From Gracilaria domingensis (Eukaryota > Rhodophyta > Florideophyceae > Gracilariales > Gracilariaceae), in the NCBI GenBank assembly GCA_022539475.1, contig VCMS01000164.1, forward strand, positions 90,488 through 154,487: a stretch of DNA of 64,000 nt, written 5' to 3'. Below the pieces are notes generated by a model. It was not told the origin of the DNA, searched no databases, and saw only the letters and a list, made by a program, of their open reading frames with translations. Of the stretch, positions 9,552 to 21,233 are shown piece after piece. Numbering within the stretch: position 1 is the first letter of the stretch; each line of letters begins with the position of its first letter. The position numbers were made by a program, and so were the translations under genes.

Positions 9552-11112
9552 GATGTACGACTGAGGCGCAAGTGGATTGTTGGACTTGCTGATGAACAAA
9601 GAACTGCGATCTGTACGGTCAGTTGTCTTATACAGAAGACGATTCCTTGTGGCGTACAAGGTTTCCTTTTGTAACCATCTGACGTACTTCCCGTTACACA
9701 AGCGTTCATGTTCGTCACTATGCAGCATGGATACTTCCAATCGTTTATCTGTCCATGGTGAAAGCAAATGGTTTCCGCTGATTCATTTGCTTGTCGCAAA
9801 ACGAGTAAGCAGCTTGGCAGCTGAAGGATGCGTCTGCTCCTCCTGTAACATCGACTGCACAAGGCAGCTGAAGCTTCTCTTCGGTAACGATATTGCTGGC
9901 GACAATAATTATTGAAAAAATTCACGTTGAATGATTGAAAAGATTCTGAGTCTTCAGTTTAGAGTCATTTTCTTATGAAGGCTTACACTGTAAACTCCAA
10001 CGAATAAGCTTAAGATTTAAGTCCTAACTGAACATGTTAATTTCACAAATATTCGAATAACCAGAGATTATTCCCGTTTCCGTTTCTTCGATACAAAAGT
10101 AAAGATCAGCTCGCGCTATTGCTCACTCTCCCATGCGTGCCACGCTTCACTCTACAGCCGCATCAGCCATCAAGTTCAACATCGCTTTTTGCTTCGCCTC
10201 CGTGCTGTGCGGATCGAGCACAAATTGCCACGTGCAAAATTATTAATCCTTCAAGAAGCAACAGAAATGCATTGTACTCGTGGTTTTTGACCTTGCCAAG
10301 AGCAAAAATTGCATCAATTTGAATGCGTGGCCAGCTATAACGCGTGTGAGATTTGTTCCACCACGCTCTCGCCGCCATGTTTGAGCTCTAACACACCCTC
10401 CCACAACCAGTGGCCTGCTTCCCCTAATGCCTCTAACGGCGGTGGTCTTGCTCTTCATCATTGCACTTACTGCATCCTCCAGAATGCCTGGGTCGTGCGC
10501 CAGTGAAAGCGTCGCGACCAATGCGACGGCGGTGTGCCACAGAAAGGGTGTCGATTCAAAGATCATCTTTCGCTCTCGCGCGGCAGATTCGCTCAAATAA
10601 ATCCACTTCTTCGTTCCTCGAAAATCCATGTTTGCTTGCACGCGTGTCAGACGTGGCACAGCTTGCGCCGACTACTTGGGTCCAGTGCGCGAAAAGGTTC
10701 TCTTCTCCTGGAAGTTTGTTACCGTCCTTGACATCGCTTCAGCACCTCATGCGTCTTCATCAACTTGACGCGACGCATGCGAGTGTAGTGAAAGACAGTT
10801 TTGCCGTCATCAAAGTGATGGCACTCGAACTCAAAATGTCTGGAGCAGGTTTCGGGCCCGCCTCGCACTCTTGGATAACGTCTTTAATTGTCTTGGCGTA
10901 TTCTGTAAATGAAGTTAACGGTATGAATGGAAATTGTGTGTGGTGCTGTTTCAGTCCCACAGGCCCTGCGAGATCCGAAATAAAAACGGCATTTTACGAT
11001 TCTAGTTGCGTGATTCTGAGCTACTCTACTCGAGCGTGTTCATGCTCAGCAAGAGGAACACCCTAGAAGTTCGCTTTGTGGTAATTGCTCATCACCACAC
11101 CGCCGTACCAAC
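9552..11112. other. Intergenic with weak degenerate frames
   Basis: Minus-strand frames at 10243-10659 (138 codons) and 10760-10960 (66 codons) lie in series and could be pieces of one decayed gene. No domain can be named and stops separate them. The rest holds no signal I can support. Confidence 0.35.
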
Positions 11113-12063
11113 TCAATTCCCCCCCAAGTACTGTCCAATGGCGTTAATCCAGGGCGGCCAGTCTCTACTGAATTGACCAAACGCCGCATATGCATTCAGT
11201 GCAACTGATGCCCTTGTCCAAAATCCCTGCCTCAGCTCAGTGACTATAGTGTTAACGGATATCTTTAGGTCGTCGATTGTAGCGTTCTCGTCCACGAAAT
11301 CTCGCAAGGTAACTCTGATCACTCGAAGAACACTGATCCATTGGTCAAACACAGTCCTAAACAGAGGTCTGTCGGTGTTTGGTACGAGGTTGACCAACGC
11401 CCTTGCTTGAATTATCAGTTGTTGCAAAGATGAAACTGCTCGATTCATGTTTGTCCTGACGAGGTCAGCTGAGTTGGATATCGACGCACTGCGAAGAGCA
11501 CTAAGAACTTCGCCCATTAATTCAATTAGAAAAGCAATCTGACTCGTCACTGCATTTCTGTTCTGGCGATTTACGCCGTCAAGTTTCGCAACTTTTTTTG
11601 TAAAACTTGCGCTTATCCCAATCGAACGCTCCAGAGCAGCCATGTCGAGTGGAAACTTCTCTACCCGCTTTCCACGCAATTGTTCTGTGGGAGCAGTGGA
11701 CAATTCCCGGTCGACATGGTCGAATGCGCTGCCAGTCAAGGATGCATCATTCGCGATTGCCGCACACACTTTGGACCAGTGCACACCAGGATAGCACTTC
11801 TTACTACCCAGTAGCCCGGTACCGCCCGACACACAAACCTTTTCCGTTGATAGCAAAATGCAAATCTCCTGGCAGAAGTCACAATGACTTGGCGCTCGAC
11901 CAGCCCCACTATGACATCGATACGCCTCGTACTCACAACAACGAGCAACGCTCCTTCCGTTCTTTTTGCATCTGCCTGGTCCCCATCCGTAAGCATCACG
12001 TACCAACGTCAGGGCAAGCAGAACGATAAACGTGGTCTTGAAGCGAAGCTCGGTCATACTCAT
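11113..12063 (-). CDS. Putative secreted cysteine-rich/helical protein, unknown function
   Basis: Not a family I can name. The 316-residue frame starts at ATG 12063, with a second Met two codons on. An N-terminal signal peptide (FIVLLALTLVRDAYG) has a likely cleavage after residue ~26. The next ~90 residues contain ten cysteines (GRCKK, ARCCEY, YRCHS, SHCDFCQEIC, KVCVS, KKCYP, KVCAA), so a disulfide-bonded module is likely. From about residue 120 the protein is cysteine-free and predicted mostly helical, with repeated hydrophobic heptads (LIELMGEVLSALRSASI, LQQLIIQARALVNLV). It has no membrane anchor. The arrangement of a compact Cys module followed by a helical bundle is intact and intron-free. 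It may be lineage-specific. Confidence 0.7.
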   Translation of the reverse strand: MSMTELRFKTTFIVLLALTLVRDAYGWGPGRCKKNGRSVARCCEYEAYRCHSGAGRAPSHCDFCQEICILLSTEKVCVSGGTGLLGSKKCYPGVHWSKVCAAIANDASLTGSAFDHVDRELSTAPTEQLRGKRVEKFPLDMAALERSIGISASFTKKVAKLDGVNRQNRNAVTSQIAFLIELMGEVLSALRSASISNSADLVRTNMNRAVSSLQQLIIQARALVNLVPNTDRPLFRTVFDQWISVLRVIRVTLRDFVDENATIDDLKISVNTIVTELRQGFWTRASVALNAYAAFGQFSRDWPPWINAIGQYLGGN

Positions 12064-14066
12064 ACTTTCGTGGCCTTTTGAAGAAAGGCTCGAAGCAGAA
12101 GAAGTTCTTTCTCGGATTCAAGCTTTTCGATTACCGAAGGACTTCAGGTGAGTTGTAGTACGATCAGGGCGGACAGAAGAAGGTTCTGTTTCTTCTTATA
12201 TCAGTCTGTATCTTGGGTATGGCTGCTTGGTGCCATGCCTGGCTAAGTGATGTTATCTTTTGTCCTCCAGGAACAACGCGAGGAGACATTCATTCTACGT
12301 GAGCCAAAAGGCATATGTCTTTCTGCTGAATTGTAAATTCCAAATGTTCTTACGTAACTCATACGATTCAAACGACATTTTGTGCTTGGGAAAATCGTGG
12401 CTGTTGAGCTTGAAGTAGAAGAGAGCGGTTGGTACTACTCAAGTGCGGGTACCCCTCAAATACAGCTTACAAATATGGGACCACGGTCCTCTCCAAGCTA
12501 TGTATTCAAAGCTCGCACTTGGGGGAAAATGATTCGATCTTATGAAGAAAACAGGTAAGAACTTACATAGCTTTACAAGAGGTATTGGGAATTTCTCCAG
12601 ATGTGGAAAGGGTGTTTATATCAGGCAACAATATTGCCGTGTGGGACTTCATAACCGATGTCTCTACTCAAAACTTCATTCGTCTGTGCTTTGATGAAGT
12701 TGGTCACTTGTTGGAATTCTAACAAAAAAAGAATTTGGACACTCCACTTAACCTTGGGGCGCCAGAAGATAATCATTCTACGATTGGACGATCGTCTCCA
12801 TTTACGTATATCAAATCGATCTCAATGTCGTCGCCGTGGCTGATTCATGATTGGAACTTTGTATCAAAAATTGCTTCTCTTTACGATGAGTTTCCCTATT
12901 GGTACAGACATGTTTGATACATATCTACATGGAGGAACTGGACTGGGTCAAAATATTACGGCTGAATGTTGGAAAAGGGGCTTATTTCCTTCAGAACGTT
13001 CTCTTTAGTAAATAATGTGCGTCAGTTTTAAGTAAGCATCAAAACTGCTCATGTCATTGTGACGTAGCAATCGTGGCCGTATGTTGCTGAGCGATAGCCC
13101 TCCATTTTTTTCGAGGACCATAGTAATTTACAGTTCGAATCGTAGCGAGTAGAGGGGGCACCCGAGAAAAGATAAAACCCTATTTCAGTCCTCTTGCACT
13201 TTGGATATCATTGTAGATCTTTTGGTTTAGGCGGAATGTTAATGTTATTGTAGTGACGACATTTTGGTTGCGAGTCATATGCAAAGAGTCGGTACAACTT
13301 GCCTTGTTTTATCACTGATGCGCTGATATGTGATTCTCCGTTTTTGTTCGCATTCTACTGTGTGTCTTTAGGTCTTCTAGACAGATGAGTCCTATTAGCT
13401 CGCTATGGAGCATATATTTAATACTAAACGCTCGTAACAGAAACCTTTCTAGACTTAACCGTACAACGGATGTGATGGAAGAAAGGAAAGAAAATGACAG
13501 GAAAAGATGATTTAGAACGCAAGTCTCTCGCCGAGAAGCGCTCCCTCCCTTAGGGTGCTTTATCTGCACGACAAAACCTGAGTCTCCAAGAATTGATTTG
13601 ACAACACCCGCAAAGGTTGTTGGCCTTTCTGAAGAGAGAGAAATTTCTGTAGAAAGAACGTTCTATTTCGACCTCTGAAATAAAGAAAAAGAACGCTAGC
13701 GACAAGGATCAACAGTCTCTCGTATGAGCAGTCGCCGGAACCCGACACAGGCGCCGACTGCAATTTGTACATCCTCGTAGACGATGGAAACCAAATGCAT
13801 TCTCTTCTACATTCACATCGCAATAACATAAGTGAGATGGCAGATATCATCAGTAGCGGTGGGGTAGTTGTCGCAGCCGTCATTTTGCGGTTCTTTGCAG
13901 CATATGAAAACAGGATCGAAACCTACTGGGTACTCGAGCTCTGGATTCCTTCAAGAAAGTGAGCTCTATTATCAAGCTATTCGTAGTGACTTGATGGCTC
14001 GGTATGACAAAAGCCAGATAAGTTACGGAGAATTTCAAGAGTGCGAAAGTGTGGTGAACCGTGAGG
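12064..14066. other. Intergenic, nothing recognised
   Basis: About 2 kb with only short frames (the longest is 107 codons, minus, 13560-13883). I see no domain, no repeat and no RNA gene. Confidence 0.4.
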
Positions 14067-14157
14067 GGAGCAAAGCAGAGCTGGGGCTCGAACCCAGGAC
14101 CCCGAGCTCACACAAAAAGCACACGAAGGTGGTTACCGACTGAGCTATGGCCGCTCC
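14067..14157 (-). ncRNA. tRNA-like / SINE-like sequence, copy 2
   Basis: Inverse-oriented copy of 7011-7106, about 85% alike. It starts GGAGCGGCCATAGCTCAGTC and ends GCTTTGCTCC. The A box is the same and the B box is the better GGTTCGAGCCC. The T arm (CTGGG/CCCAG) is perfect. The termini GGAGC/GCTCC pair. The region between the boxes is variable and does not form an anticodon arm. Sequences beyond the 91 nt differ from copy 1, so the repeat unit is just this tRNA-like body. Confidence 0.55.
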
Positions 14158-14722
14158 AGTGCATGTGTTCCACAAGCTGGCACTGCGGAGGTGTTATCGT
14201 AACCCTCTGCAGCACTACAGAAAGGCAGGCAAAGGTGTTTGTTTCTCGTTTGTCACATGGTGTTTGTCTGCACACGTCACGCAGATCTGCCTTGAACATC
14301 ATGTTTTACATGCCAGAACTGGGTTTCTTGCCAGCCCTTCCTCAACGCTGGCGGCGGTTTAATACTCCACAGTTGCGTGATACGAACTCCAAAGCTTTCG
14401 CGGACTTGCAGACTAACTTGAAACCAAGCCCGTGCTTGTGACTGACTAACATGCGTCAAAAAGTAGCTTAGTTAAACTAAGTCGCAGTATTCAATCGGGC
14501 TAGTCATTTAGTCATAGCAAAGCTCCTAGTGCCTTGGGTGCCAGTTTTGCAGATCTAATGTAGAGCTATTCTAAAGAATACTCTAATTTTTTGTGGCAAG
14601 TAAGCTTTGTTTTGGCATTAGTAGGTGACTAGTTGGTCCACGGTCAAATCTTGCGGCTTATATATAAAATGTCGTGTTTTCTTTCAAAGACAGTATAAAA
14701 CACAAGAAAAATAATTTTAAAA

Positions 14723-14747
14723 AATGCGCCGTAAAACACGGCGCATT
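14723..14747. repeat. Perfect 10-bp hairpin
   Basis: AATGCGCCGT and ACGGCGCATT flank a 5-nt loop. It is GC-rich inside an AT-rich block, so the stem should be stable in RNA or single-stranded DNA. Confidence 0.7.
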
Positions 14748-14811
14748 ACGGCTTCTTTTTGGAGCTTCAATATACTTTAAATATCTATCATGCCAACAAA
14801 TCAACGCTTTT

Positions 14812-14841
14812 AGAAGTAAACTTCTCAGAAGTAAACTTCTC
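14812..14841. repeat. Tandem pair of 15-bp near-palindromes
   Basis: The unit AGAAGTAAACTTCTC occurs twice in direct succession. Each unit is itself an inverted repeat (AGAAGT/ACTTCT). This could be a dimeric protein-binding site or a simple slippage product. Confidence 0.6.
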
Positions 14842-16024
14842 AAAAAAAAGACAAAAAGCTCCTCTAGAAAAACTTTTTTGACACACATGAAAACACGGAA
14901 CAATTCTGCACATTATATATCATTCATTATGGTTTCTTTTCGAGCTAACCCATTCTTAGATACTCACAAAAACCACTCTCTCCCTCTTTTACAAATTTTA
15001 GATCTTAACTTTGTACAAGATATTTTTAAATTCTAAAAAGAAACAAAAGTCTTTTTACTGACCACGAATGTCGACTAAGACGGTATTTGTCTGTGCTATC
15101 GCAGAGCTACAGTTTTCGTCGCGAGACGTGAGAAGTTCGCAAGAACTCCGCGTACCAAGGTGTAAATACACAAAATAATACTTTGCAAATAATTGTTTCA
15201 TCCCTTTTTCTTGCTTGGAACAAACCTAAGACACAAACCCAAGTACAATAAAAATGGTGCCAAAGTGAAATAAGCCTCTACCTCTTGCATTCCATTGCAC
15301 TAAAACTGAGCACTAATCAAGCATAAACAATACCAATTAGAATACAAACAATAATAGAATTAGGTCGATCGAGATTCCCTAGCGTCTTGAAGAGCAAAAT
15401 TTCTTCAGAGATACTGTTTCAGTAGTAACAATCATAACTTATTGAGGGCCCTAAATATAAAAAACTCAAGGTTATGAGTATCACGATGAGGTAGATCCGG
15501 ACTTTTTATGTGTACATGTGTACCACTATTTAGTTCTTTGAATGGAGTAAATCTTTTCATAATTTTTAGAAAAACTCCGTGGGTTTTGGTTTGACACTCT
15601 TAAGACCTGCTCGATACGGGAGGTGCACATAAAATGCTTAGATCAATTTAAGTTTTAATCATATTTTGTATCCCTCTACACAGCTGCCAATTCTACTTCT
15701 TAAATAATGGCGCGCCGCCATTACCAACCTAGTAAAGGCAACCCGGGGTGCGATTTGAAATATGTTGCCTGCGCGACGACTTCAATTCTTCCGGGAGCAA
15801 GTTAATGCAGCAAAATCTAGTTATCTCTACGTCCAACTAGAAGATTGCACGCAGTGCATACCATTATTGGTCTTGTTTTTTGCTTTCTTCTCTTGTGACT
15901 CGTGCGGTGCACTTATATTTGTTTACCGACCGGTACCTTCTCTCCGACCCAAAAGTTGGGTTTTTCTATAATTATTTTCTTGCTTTCTGTAGAGCAAACC
16001 CAGAAATGTAAATGATTCACAAGA

Positions 16025-16880
16025 TGTCCGAGTCCTGCTCCCTTTATGGGCAGTCTTAGCAACACAGCTCTTTGTCCATGCTCAAGCGAGAAGCACGCCG
16101 GGTTTAAGACCGGAGACGGTGACTGGCTATACCTGCAGAGGTGAAACAGAGAAAGTAGCGTAGCCAAAGTAGGTAACAAGATAGAGCCCGAGAGCTGAGA
16201 TCACGATCACTCAACCGTGTGGACGATGTATACGGAAACCGACCACGAAGTGGAGCTACGGCCCGTGCCAACCGGGTGGAACAGGGCCGATAGCCGCGCG
16301 ACGACCACACAGTGTTGCCAACTGAATGCACCAGAGCTGGGGCAGAGAATACCTGTACGGGTGTGAAAGCAGTACCTAAACTAGGTGGCGATGTCTAGAG
16401 CGACGCGAGTTCTTGGCGAAGACGCTCGACAGTAGCCGATATCGAAACAGTAACAAGAAACCAACAATAGGTGCAAGCGTAGGCTTTTTAAAGGACCCTG
16501 AGGGGTAGATATGTCGCGACCAGTCGTGGTTACCCTCTGCGAGAAGTAGTGACCCTACGTAGGCGACAATATCTATAGCCCGGTTCTGCGAGATAGGACG
16601 CGACTCAGGTGAGTTTACTTGGTGAGTTCTAGGGCGAACTGGCCGGAGCCTATATAGGAATCTACCAAGAATTAAGCCATTACTATCTACAACTGCGGTG
16701 TGTACCTCTCGAGGTTCGAAAACGTGTACGACCCAGTGTCAGGGTTCCTATGCACACCCCAGCGGTTACACCTTGCGTATCTATTCTACACGTCGGCTAC
16801 GAAGTCCAGCGTCCGCTCGTATCCGTGAGCCAATTTCCACATCTACGTACAAAGGTTCCTGCAGAATTCTTCTGAAATTT
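16025..16880 (+). repeat. Left LTR-like repeat of the decayed element
   Basis: Homologous to 18731-19590 in the same orientation. It starts with TGTCCGAGTCC. The 3' end is approximate. Confidence 0.55.
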
Positions 16881-17470
16881 AACCAAAAAAATGGGGGTGC
16901 CATTCATAGGGTGCGCCACGTCACGCAAGGGGTTCAGTGCTAATTATGAGATGCATCAGGCGCCGATTACCGGATCGTGTTTGCTCCACACTTTTACCAT
17001 TGGTTTGGTCCATTACCACCTATTTCTATTTCTTTGTTCCACCTTTGGATGTCTACATTTGATTACAGATACTGTTATTGGTCACCTACGATCTACACTA
17101 CTGTGTCCGCCTTTTCTGGCTCTTGTTCCCGTTCGGGCATTCTCTTTCAACCCTGTGGTATAGCCTGAAGTCCTCGTAGATTTACATCCACACCAGAGGA
17201 TACGGGATGCGCTGTCGCTGTCCGAATCTCTCTTGAGAGCGAGGATTCGAACTGGCTCTGTGGCTTTTCCCTTTCCGGGATTGCTCCACAAATTGGGCTC
17301 TCGATTTAGAAGCATAAGAACGGGTTAACCACAGTTGGTGATAATTGTTATTGATCGTTCGATTGCTTTCTTGTTGTCCAGTTTGGATATCTTCTTCGCT
17401 TTTGTTGCCATTGTTTGGCTATGGTTTGTTGCTTGTACTGAAGTTATCAGTCGGACCACCTCTGGTTGAT

Positions 17471-18007
17471 ATGGCTGGCCCTCCAGAGGGATCTCGTGAA
17501 GGTTCCAACCGCTCCGCCACTGGCGCGTCGAAGCAAATGTCACGGAATCCTACGCAGGAAGAGCCGACTTCGGCCCAATCGAAACAGACCCCGGATGTCC
17601 CGGCTACCCAGGCTGGTGGGTTGGCTGTGATATCTACCCAGTCGGGTTCTCTCGTACAGGAGGTTGAAGAGCTGAAGACCCATGTGCATGTTCTCCGTAT
17701 ATCGAATACCGATCATCTGCAGGGTATTCAGGATCTCCGAGCACGTGTCGAGGAAGCCCAAGTGAGGGATGTTAGTGCAGAACTACGCACCATGCGTAAG
17801 GATATTAATTCCATGTTGGAAGGTTTCGGTGCTCCGACCATATTCCTGTCGCACATCGACACTCGTTTTGACACTCTCCAGAGTATGATGGAGCGAGACC
17901 AGAGTCGCATCGATACACTCGAGGCTACCTTCCGGGCAGATGAAGAGTTCATTGCTGCCCAAGCAAGGGAAGATGCTTGCCCTCGGGTTTCAATCGGTCA
18001 TTCCTGA
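17471..18007 (+). CDS. Gag-like coiled-coil protein, truncated
   Basis: The ATG at 17471 (MAGPPEGSREGSNRSATG) opens a 178-residue frame. The first 60 residues are Ser/Thr/Pro/Gln-rich and disordered. They are followed by heptad-containing segments (VQEVEELKTHVHVLR, LQGIQDLRARVEEAQ, SMMERDQSRIDTLEATF) that predict a coiled coil. This layout is common in N-terminal Gag of Ty3/gypsy-like elements. After the stop at 18007 another frame (18050 onward) continues with a Ser/Asp/Arg-rich stretch, which suggests a frameshift. No zinc knuckle is visible. Its position between two LTR-like repeats is the main reason for the assignment. Confidence 0.5.
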   Translation: MAGPPEGSREGSNRSATGASKQMSRNPTQEEPTSAQSKQTPDVPATQAGGLAVISTQSGSLVQEVEELKTHVHVLRISNTDHLQGIQDLRARVEEAQVRDVSAELRTMRKDINSMLEGFGAPTIFLSHIDTRFDTLQSMMERDQSRIDTLEATFRADEEFIAAQAREDACPRVSIGHS

Positions 18008-18730
18008 AAGAAGTTCCGAAAGGACTGACCGACTACGTATGAAGACCGTTTGGTTCGTTCTGACTCCCACTCGGACAGGTCCATTACTTCGTCATCTGAC
18101 TCGTCCCATGATGGATATCGTGACCGCCGCGAACGACCGACACGGTCTAAGGTTACTTCGTCTGTGTTCTGCAAAGTGGAATATAGTCTGTTCGCTTTAG
18201 AAACTAAGCTAGTTTTGGGGCTATTTGGGGCGCGCGAGGGCGTGGCAGAGGCTGGCACTCAAAAAATTAAGAAATCTTGGAATATTAAATTCCATCTCGC
18301 GCAGTTTAATTCTTGAGTCTCCTAGTTTTTGTAGAGGTTCCACTTCGCCGCGCCATCCCATCCACTCTTTTTCGCGACCCTCTCTCAAATCTGCGCTCGT
18401 GCTGGTTTGCGTTTCCATTTTCTCTCATGTTGCGATGCCAATCGCAACTCATCCCACCTCAATCATCCCATCATTTTTTCCCCTTGCACACCAGCCCCAC
18501 TCTTTACCTAGTTTTTACCCATCACGCGTTCGCATCCTCCCTCTCCATCACCGCAAACATCATTCTGTAGAAATCAGGTGGGCAACTCTCCCATTCTCGT
18601 ATACCCGCCTCGCCCTAAAACGGCTTCACATCCCTATTATCCTTCTCTCCTCCTGTCCCCTCAGAATCCCCTTCGCCGTCGGTGTAGAGCAAAACCCTGC
18701 GGTAAACGCTATGGGGAATCTCCACTAGGA

Positions 18731-19590
18731 TGTCCGAGTCCTACTCCCTATGTGGGATAGGCTCAGCGATAGAACCCTCTGTCCGTACTCGAGTCGAGTG
18801 ACAAGCCGGGTATAAGACCGGAGACGGTGACTGGCTATACCTACAGAGGTGGAATGCAAAGAACGGTGCAGATCCAGAGATGGAGTGTGATCCAAACCTG
18901 AACAAAGGGAAGAGAAAGGGAACCGTGTAAACGGGGGAAAGCTCACGGTAGAAACCACCGGAGCGGAGCTACGGACCGTGCCAAGCGGCGGGAACAGGTC
19001 CGACAGCGGAGCGAGGCACTCACGGGCGCCAAAAATAAACCCAATACTGGGGCGGAAGCGATACCTGAACCAGGTGAACAAGTGCAAACAGCAAGACTCA
19101 ACAGAGTGGCAACAACAATAATCAACAACAAAAACAAAACAAGAACCAACAAAAGACAACCAACACGACGGTAAAGACAATCAAAGATCCAAAGATGGCG
19201 AGACAAGTGCTTCCGTAGTGACCCCGAGGGGTAGTAGTGCCGACACCAGTCGTGGTCACTCTCCGGTTGGAGTCGTAGACCTACGTAGGCAGCAAGCTAC
19301 TATGGCCCGATCCTGAACAGGATTCGACTTGAGTGTCGACTCAGTTGGCCATTTACTTGGAGGCTCCAGGGTGAGATCACCCGAGCATATATACTATTAC
19401 TACTACGGTATCTACAATGCACACCTCCCGAGGGTCATACACGTAGACGAACCACTGTCAGGGTGCAGGGTATTCCCCAACGGGCGTGGCACAAATATCT
19501 AACTAGCCAGCTTCACCACGTGGCCTACTATCACACCTACTATGCACTTCCCATGCAGGGTCCACCTATTAAGGGTCCAACCAAACCATC
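18731..19590 (+). repeat. Right LTR-like repeat of the decayed element
   Basis: Homologous to 16025-16880 with substantial divergence. It begins TGTCCGAGTCCTACTCCC. The end is approximate. Confidence 0.55.
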
Positions 19591-19642
19591 CCAACAATAC
19601 CCAAAATTAAAGGGAGTTTTCACAACTTAGCCACGTCACCGG

Positions 19643-20490
19643 TCATCGGTACCATCTCATTATGAGCGGCATGATGCATCCGATAGCAGAAAGCCGTTGC
19701 TTCACAGTCGGCGCTACCTCCGACGCACTCTTAAACCCTGTCAACATCAGAACCCCGACTTCTTCCCGCGGCACCTCCTCCACCACCTTCTTCACCTCCT
19801 TACGCCTCTTTTTCAGACGGCTCTTCCCATCCCCAACCCTACCACATTCTGTCTTCGGTGTCACAGGGGACCCCTTTAGCACCGCCACCCTTCTCGCACT
19901 TCCGTTCTCCGTCTTTCCCTCCACACCTCGTTTCACCGTCTCCTCTTCCACCAAACTTCGCCTTTTGCCCAGCTCCTTCACCTCCTTCTCCAGCACGTCC
20001 AACCTCTCGTTCAGAACCCTATTCTCTTCCCGCACAGTCCACTATCCAATACACATGATTTCTCATCTGCACTCCTTATACCGACAACGAATTTTGCAGG
20101 CTCGAAATCGCCTCAACCGAAACACCACCACCAACCCCACTCAGCACCACAGCGCCCATTTCCGTTACAATCTCCACAATCTCATCGTCTAGTCGCTCCT
20201 TCATAACAAACCCCAACATCCCCACCCTAGCCTTCATCTCCCTCACAAACCGCATCTTCCTGTCACCCTCTCTGCCCCCAATCTCTATCTGGTCTCCAAC
20301 TTGTAACTGACTCAGATGCACCCCATCTTACCATTCCGATACCCTTCACCTCCAATTCTACACTCTTCTGCACCTCATCACCATCCGCTGTCCTCGCCTC
20401 ACACATTTTTCCTTCATCGGCCACTTCCTTCTTCTGCGACATCCGACCACCCGCTGTAATCAAGTCTTCTTCCCGCCTTAGTGACGGCAT
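19643..20490 (-). pseudogene. Broken coiled-coil protein, possibly a retroelement ORF1/gag
   Basis: Three minus-strand frames in series (20263-20490, 20076-20321, 19643-20035) together look like one decayed coding region. The first part is Lys/Glu-rich. The middle contains DQIEIGGREGDRKMRFVREM and helical repeats. The last contains a clear coiled coil (NRVLNERLDVLEKEVKELG) followed by a basic Lys/Arg region. Such a coiled coil plus basic tail is typical of ORF1/gag-like proteins, but no diagnostic motif is present. At least two frameshifts or stops interrupt it. Confidence 0.35.
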
Positions 20491-20537
20491 TTCGGAAAGG
20501 CATTTACAAGTTTATTTCTCCGCCAGCGTCGCAAACC

Positions 20538-20618
20538 ATGGCGAGCAAGGAAACATACTTTGTACTGGCGGTGTTAGCGTTAATAGCAACATTTGCATAC
20601 ACAAGACTTTGGAAATGA
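20538..20618 (+). CDS. Possible 26-residue single-pass membrane microprotein
   Basis: An ATG in good eukaryotic context (AACCATGG) opens a 26-codon frame starting MASKETYFVLAVLALIATFA, then YTRLWK and a stop. Nearly the whole product is one hydrophobic helix. It could be a microprotein, or the signal-anchor start of a gene whose remainder is lost by frameshift, since another frame continues at 20593-20886. There is no independent evidence of expression. Confidence 0.25.
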   Translation: MASKETYFVLAVLALIATFAYTRLWK

Positions 20619-21233
20619 CGTAGTTGTGGCCCCGGATGGTGGAGCGTGCCAGCTCGCTGAAGCACTTCATCAACAATTATGGATGGTGAACAGCTATTAC
20701 TACTCACCGAACATACTCGGTTTTAATGCGACAGTCTCTCGTTGTGGTTTATCCTACATTGTACTGCGAGCGCTCACCAATCTGGACTCTACAACGTTCG
20801 GGCGTGCGCGGCCATCTTTGAAAAGTTGGTCTGATTCGACCGAAATGTCCGCAGCGGCAAGAGCATCTTTAAAGTCTTGCTGGTAGGTAACGTGGCCAAA
20901 GTCAATGATGGTGATTGACATAAGCTTTAGTTTGATCCATTCTATCCAAGTATTCTCCTGCAGTTACAAGATTTGTGTGAAGAAGATTCGGCTGTCTTGG
21001 CGATTTTCCAGAAGCTGGATCATCTTCTTGAGAAAATTGACTTGATCTGAAATGATCATGAAGCTGCCACTGAAGTAAATGTGAGTGTACAGTCTTTGAT
21101 CTGGTCGCTCAAAGTTTCTGATGTCTGCTTGGACGACGGAAAGAAGGATGCTTAAAGGACAATCTTTCTAGACAGTGTCTACGTGTAGTATGACAAATGT
21201 AAACTCGCAATAAACGTATGCAATCACCGACGC
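20619..21233. other. Intergenic, nothing firmly recognised
   Basis: Holds a 97-codon plus-strand frame (20593-20886) without a known domain. It is otherwise non-coding up to the FkbM pseudogene. Confidence 0.35.

Larger units (their letters stand above)
14158..16024. other. AT-rich intergenic block
   Basis: 14640-15060 is much more AT-rich than the surroundings and carries a 120-codon plus-strand frame (14674-15036) rich in Lys, Phe and Ile with no nameable domain. It also contains a hairpin and a duplicated palindrome listed separately. The remaining sequence to 16024 shows no gene. Confidence 0.4.
16025..19590 (+). mobile_element. Decayed LTR retroelement (diverged LTR pair, gag-like ORF)
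   Basis: Two direct repeats of about 0.85 kb, each starting TGTCCGAGTCC, bracket an internal region of about 1.9 kb. The internal region carries a coiled-coil gag-like ORF. The repeats share many blocks (for example TTAAGACCGG/TATAAGACCGG then AGACGGTGACTGGCTATACC) but are strongly diverged, so this is an old insertion. No protease, reverse transcriptase or integrase remains between them. The element is either a deletion derivative or a non-autonomous type. The outer 3' edge is uncertain by tens of bases. Confidence 0.6.

Noticed and set aside
10461-11066. 201-codon plus-strand frame
   Set aside because: It has no recognisable features and runs opposite weak minus-strand frames. Composition suggests chance.
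18225-18760. 167-codon plus-strand frame between the LTR-like repeats
   Set aside because: The Pro/Ser/His-rich product lacks any retroelement motif and overlaps two other open frames, so it is likely non-coding internal sequence of the decayed element.
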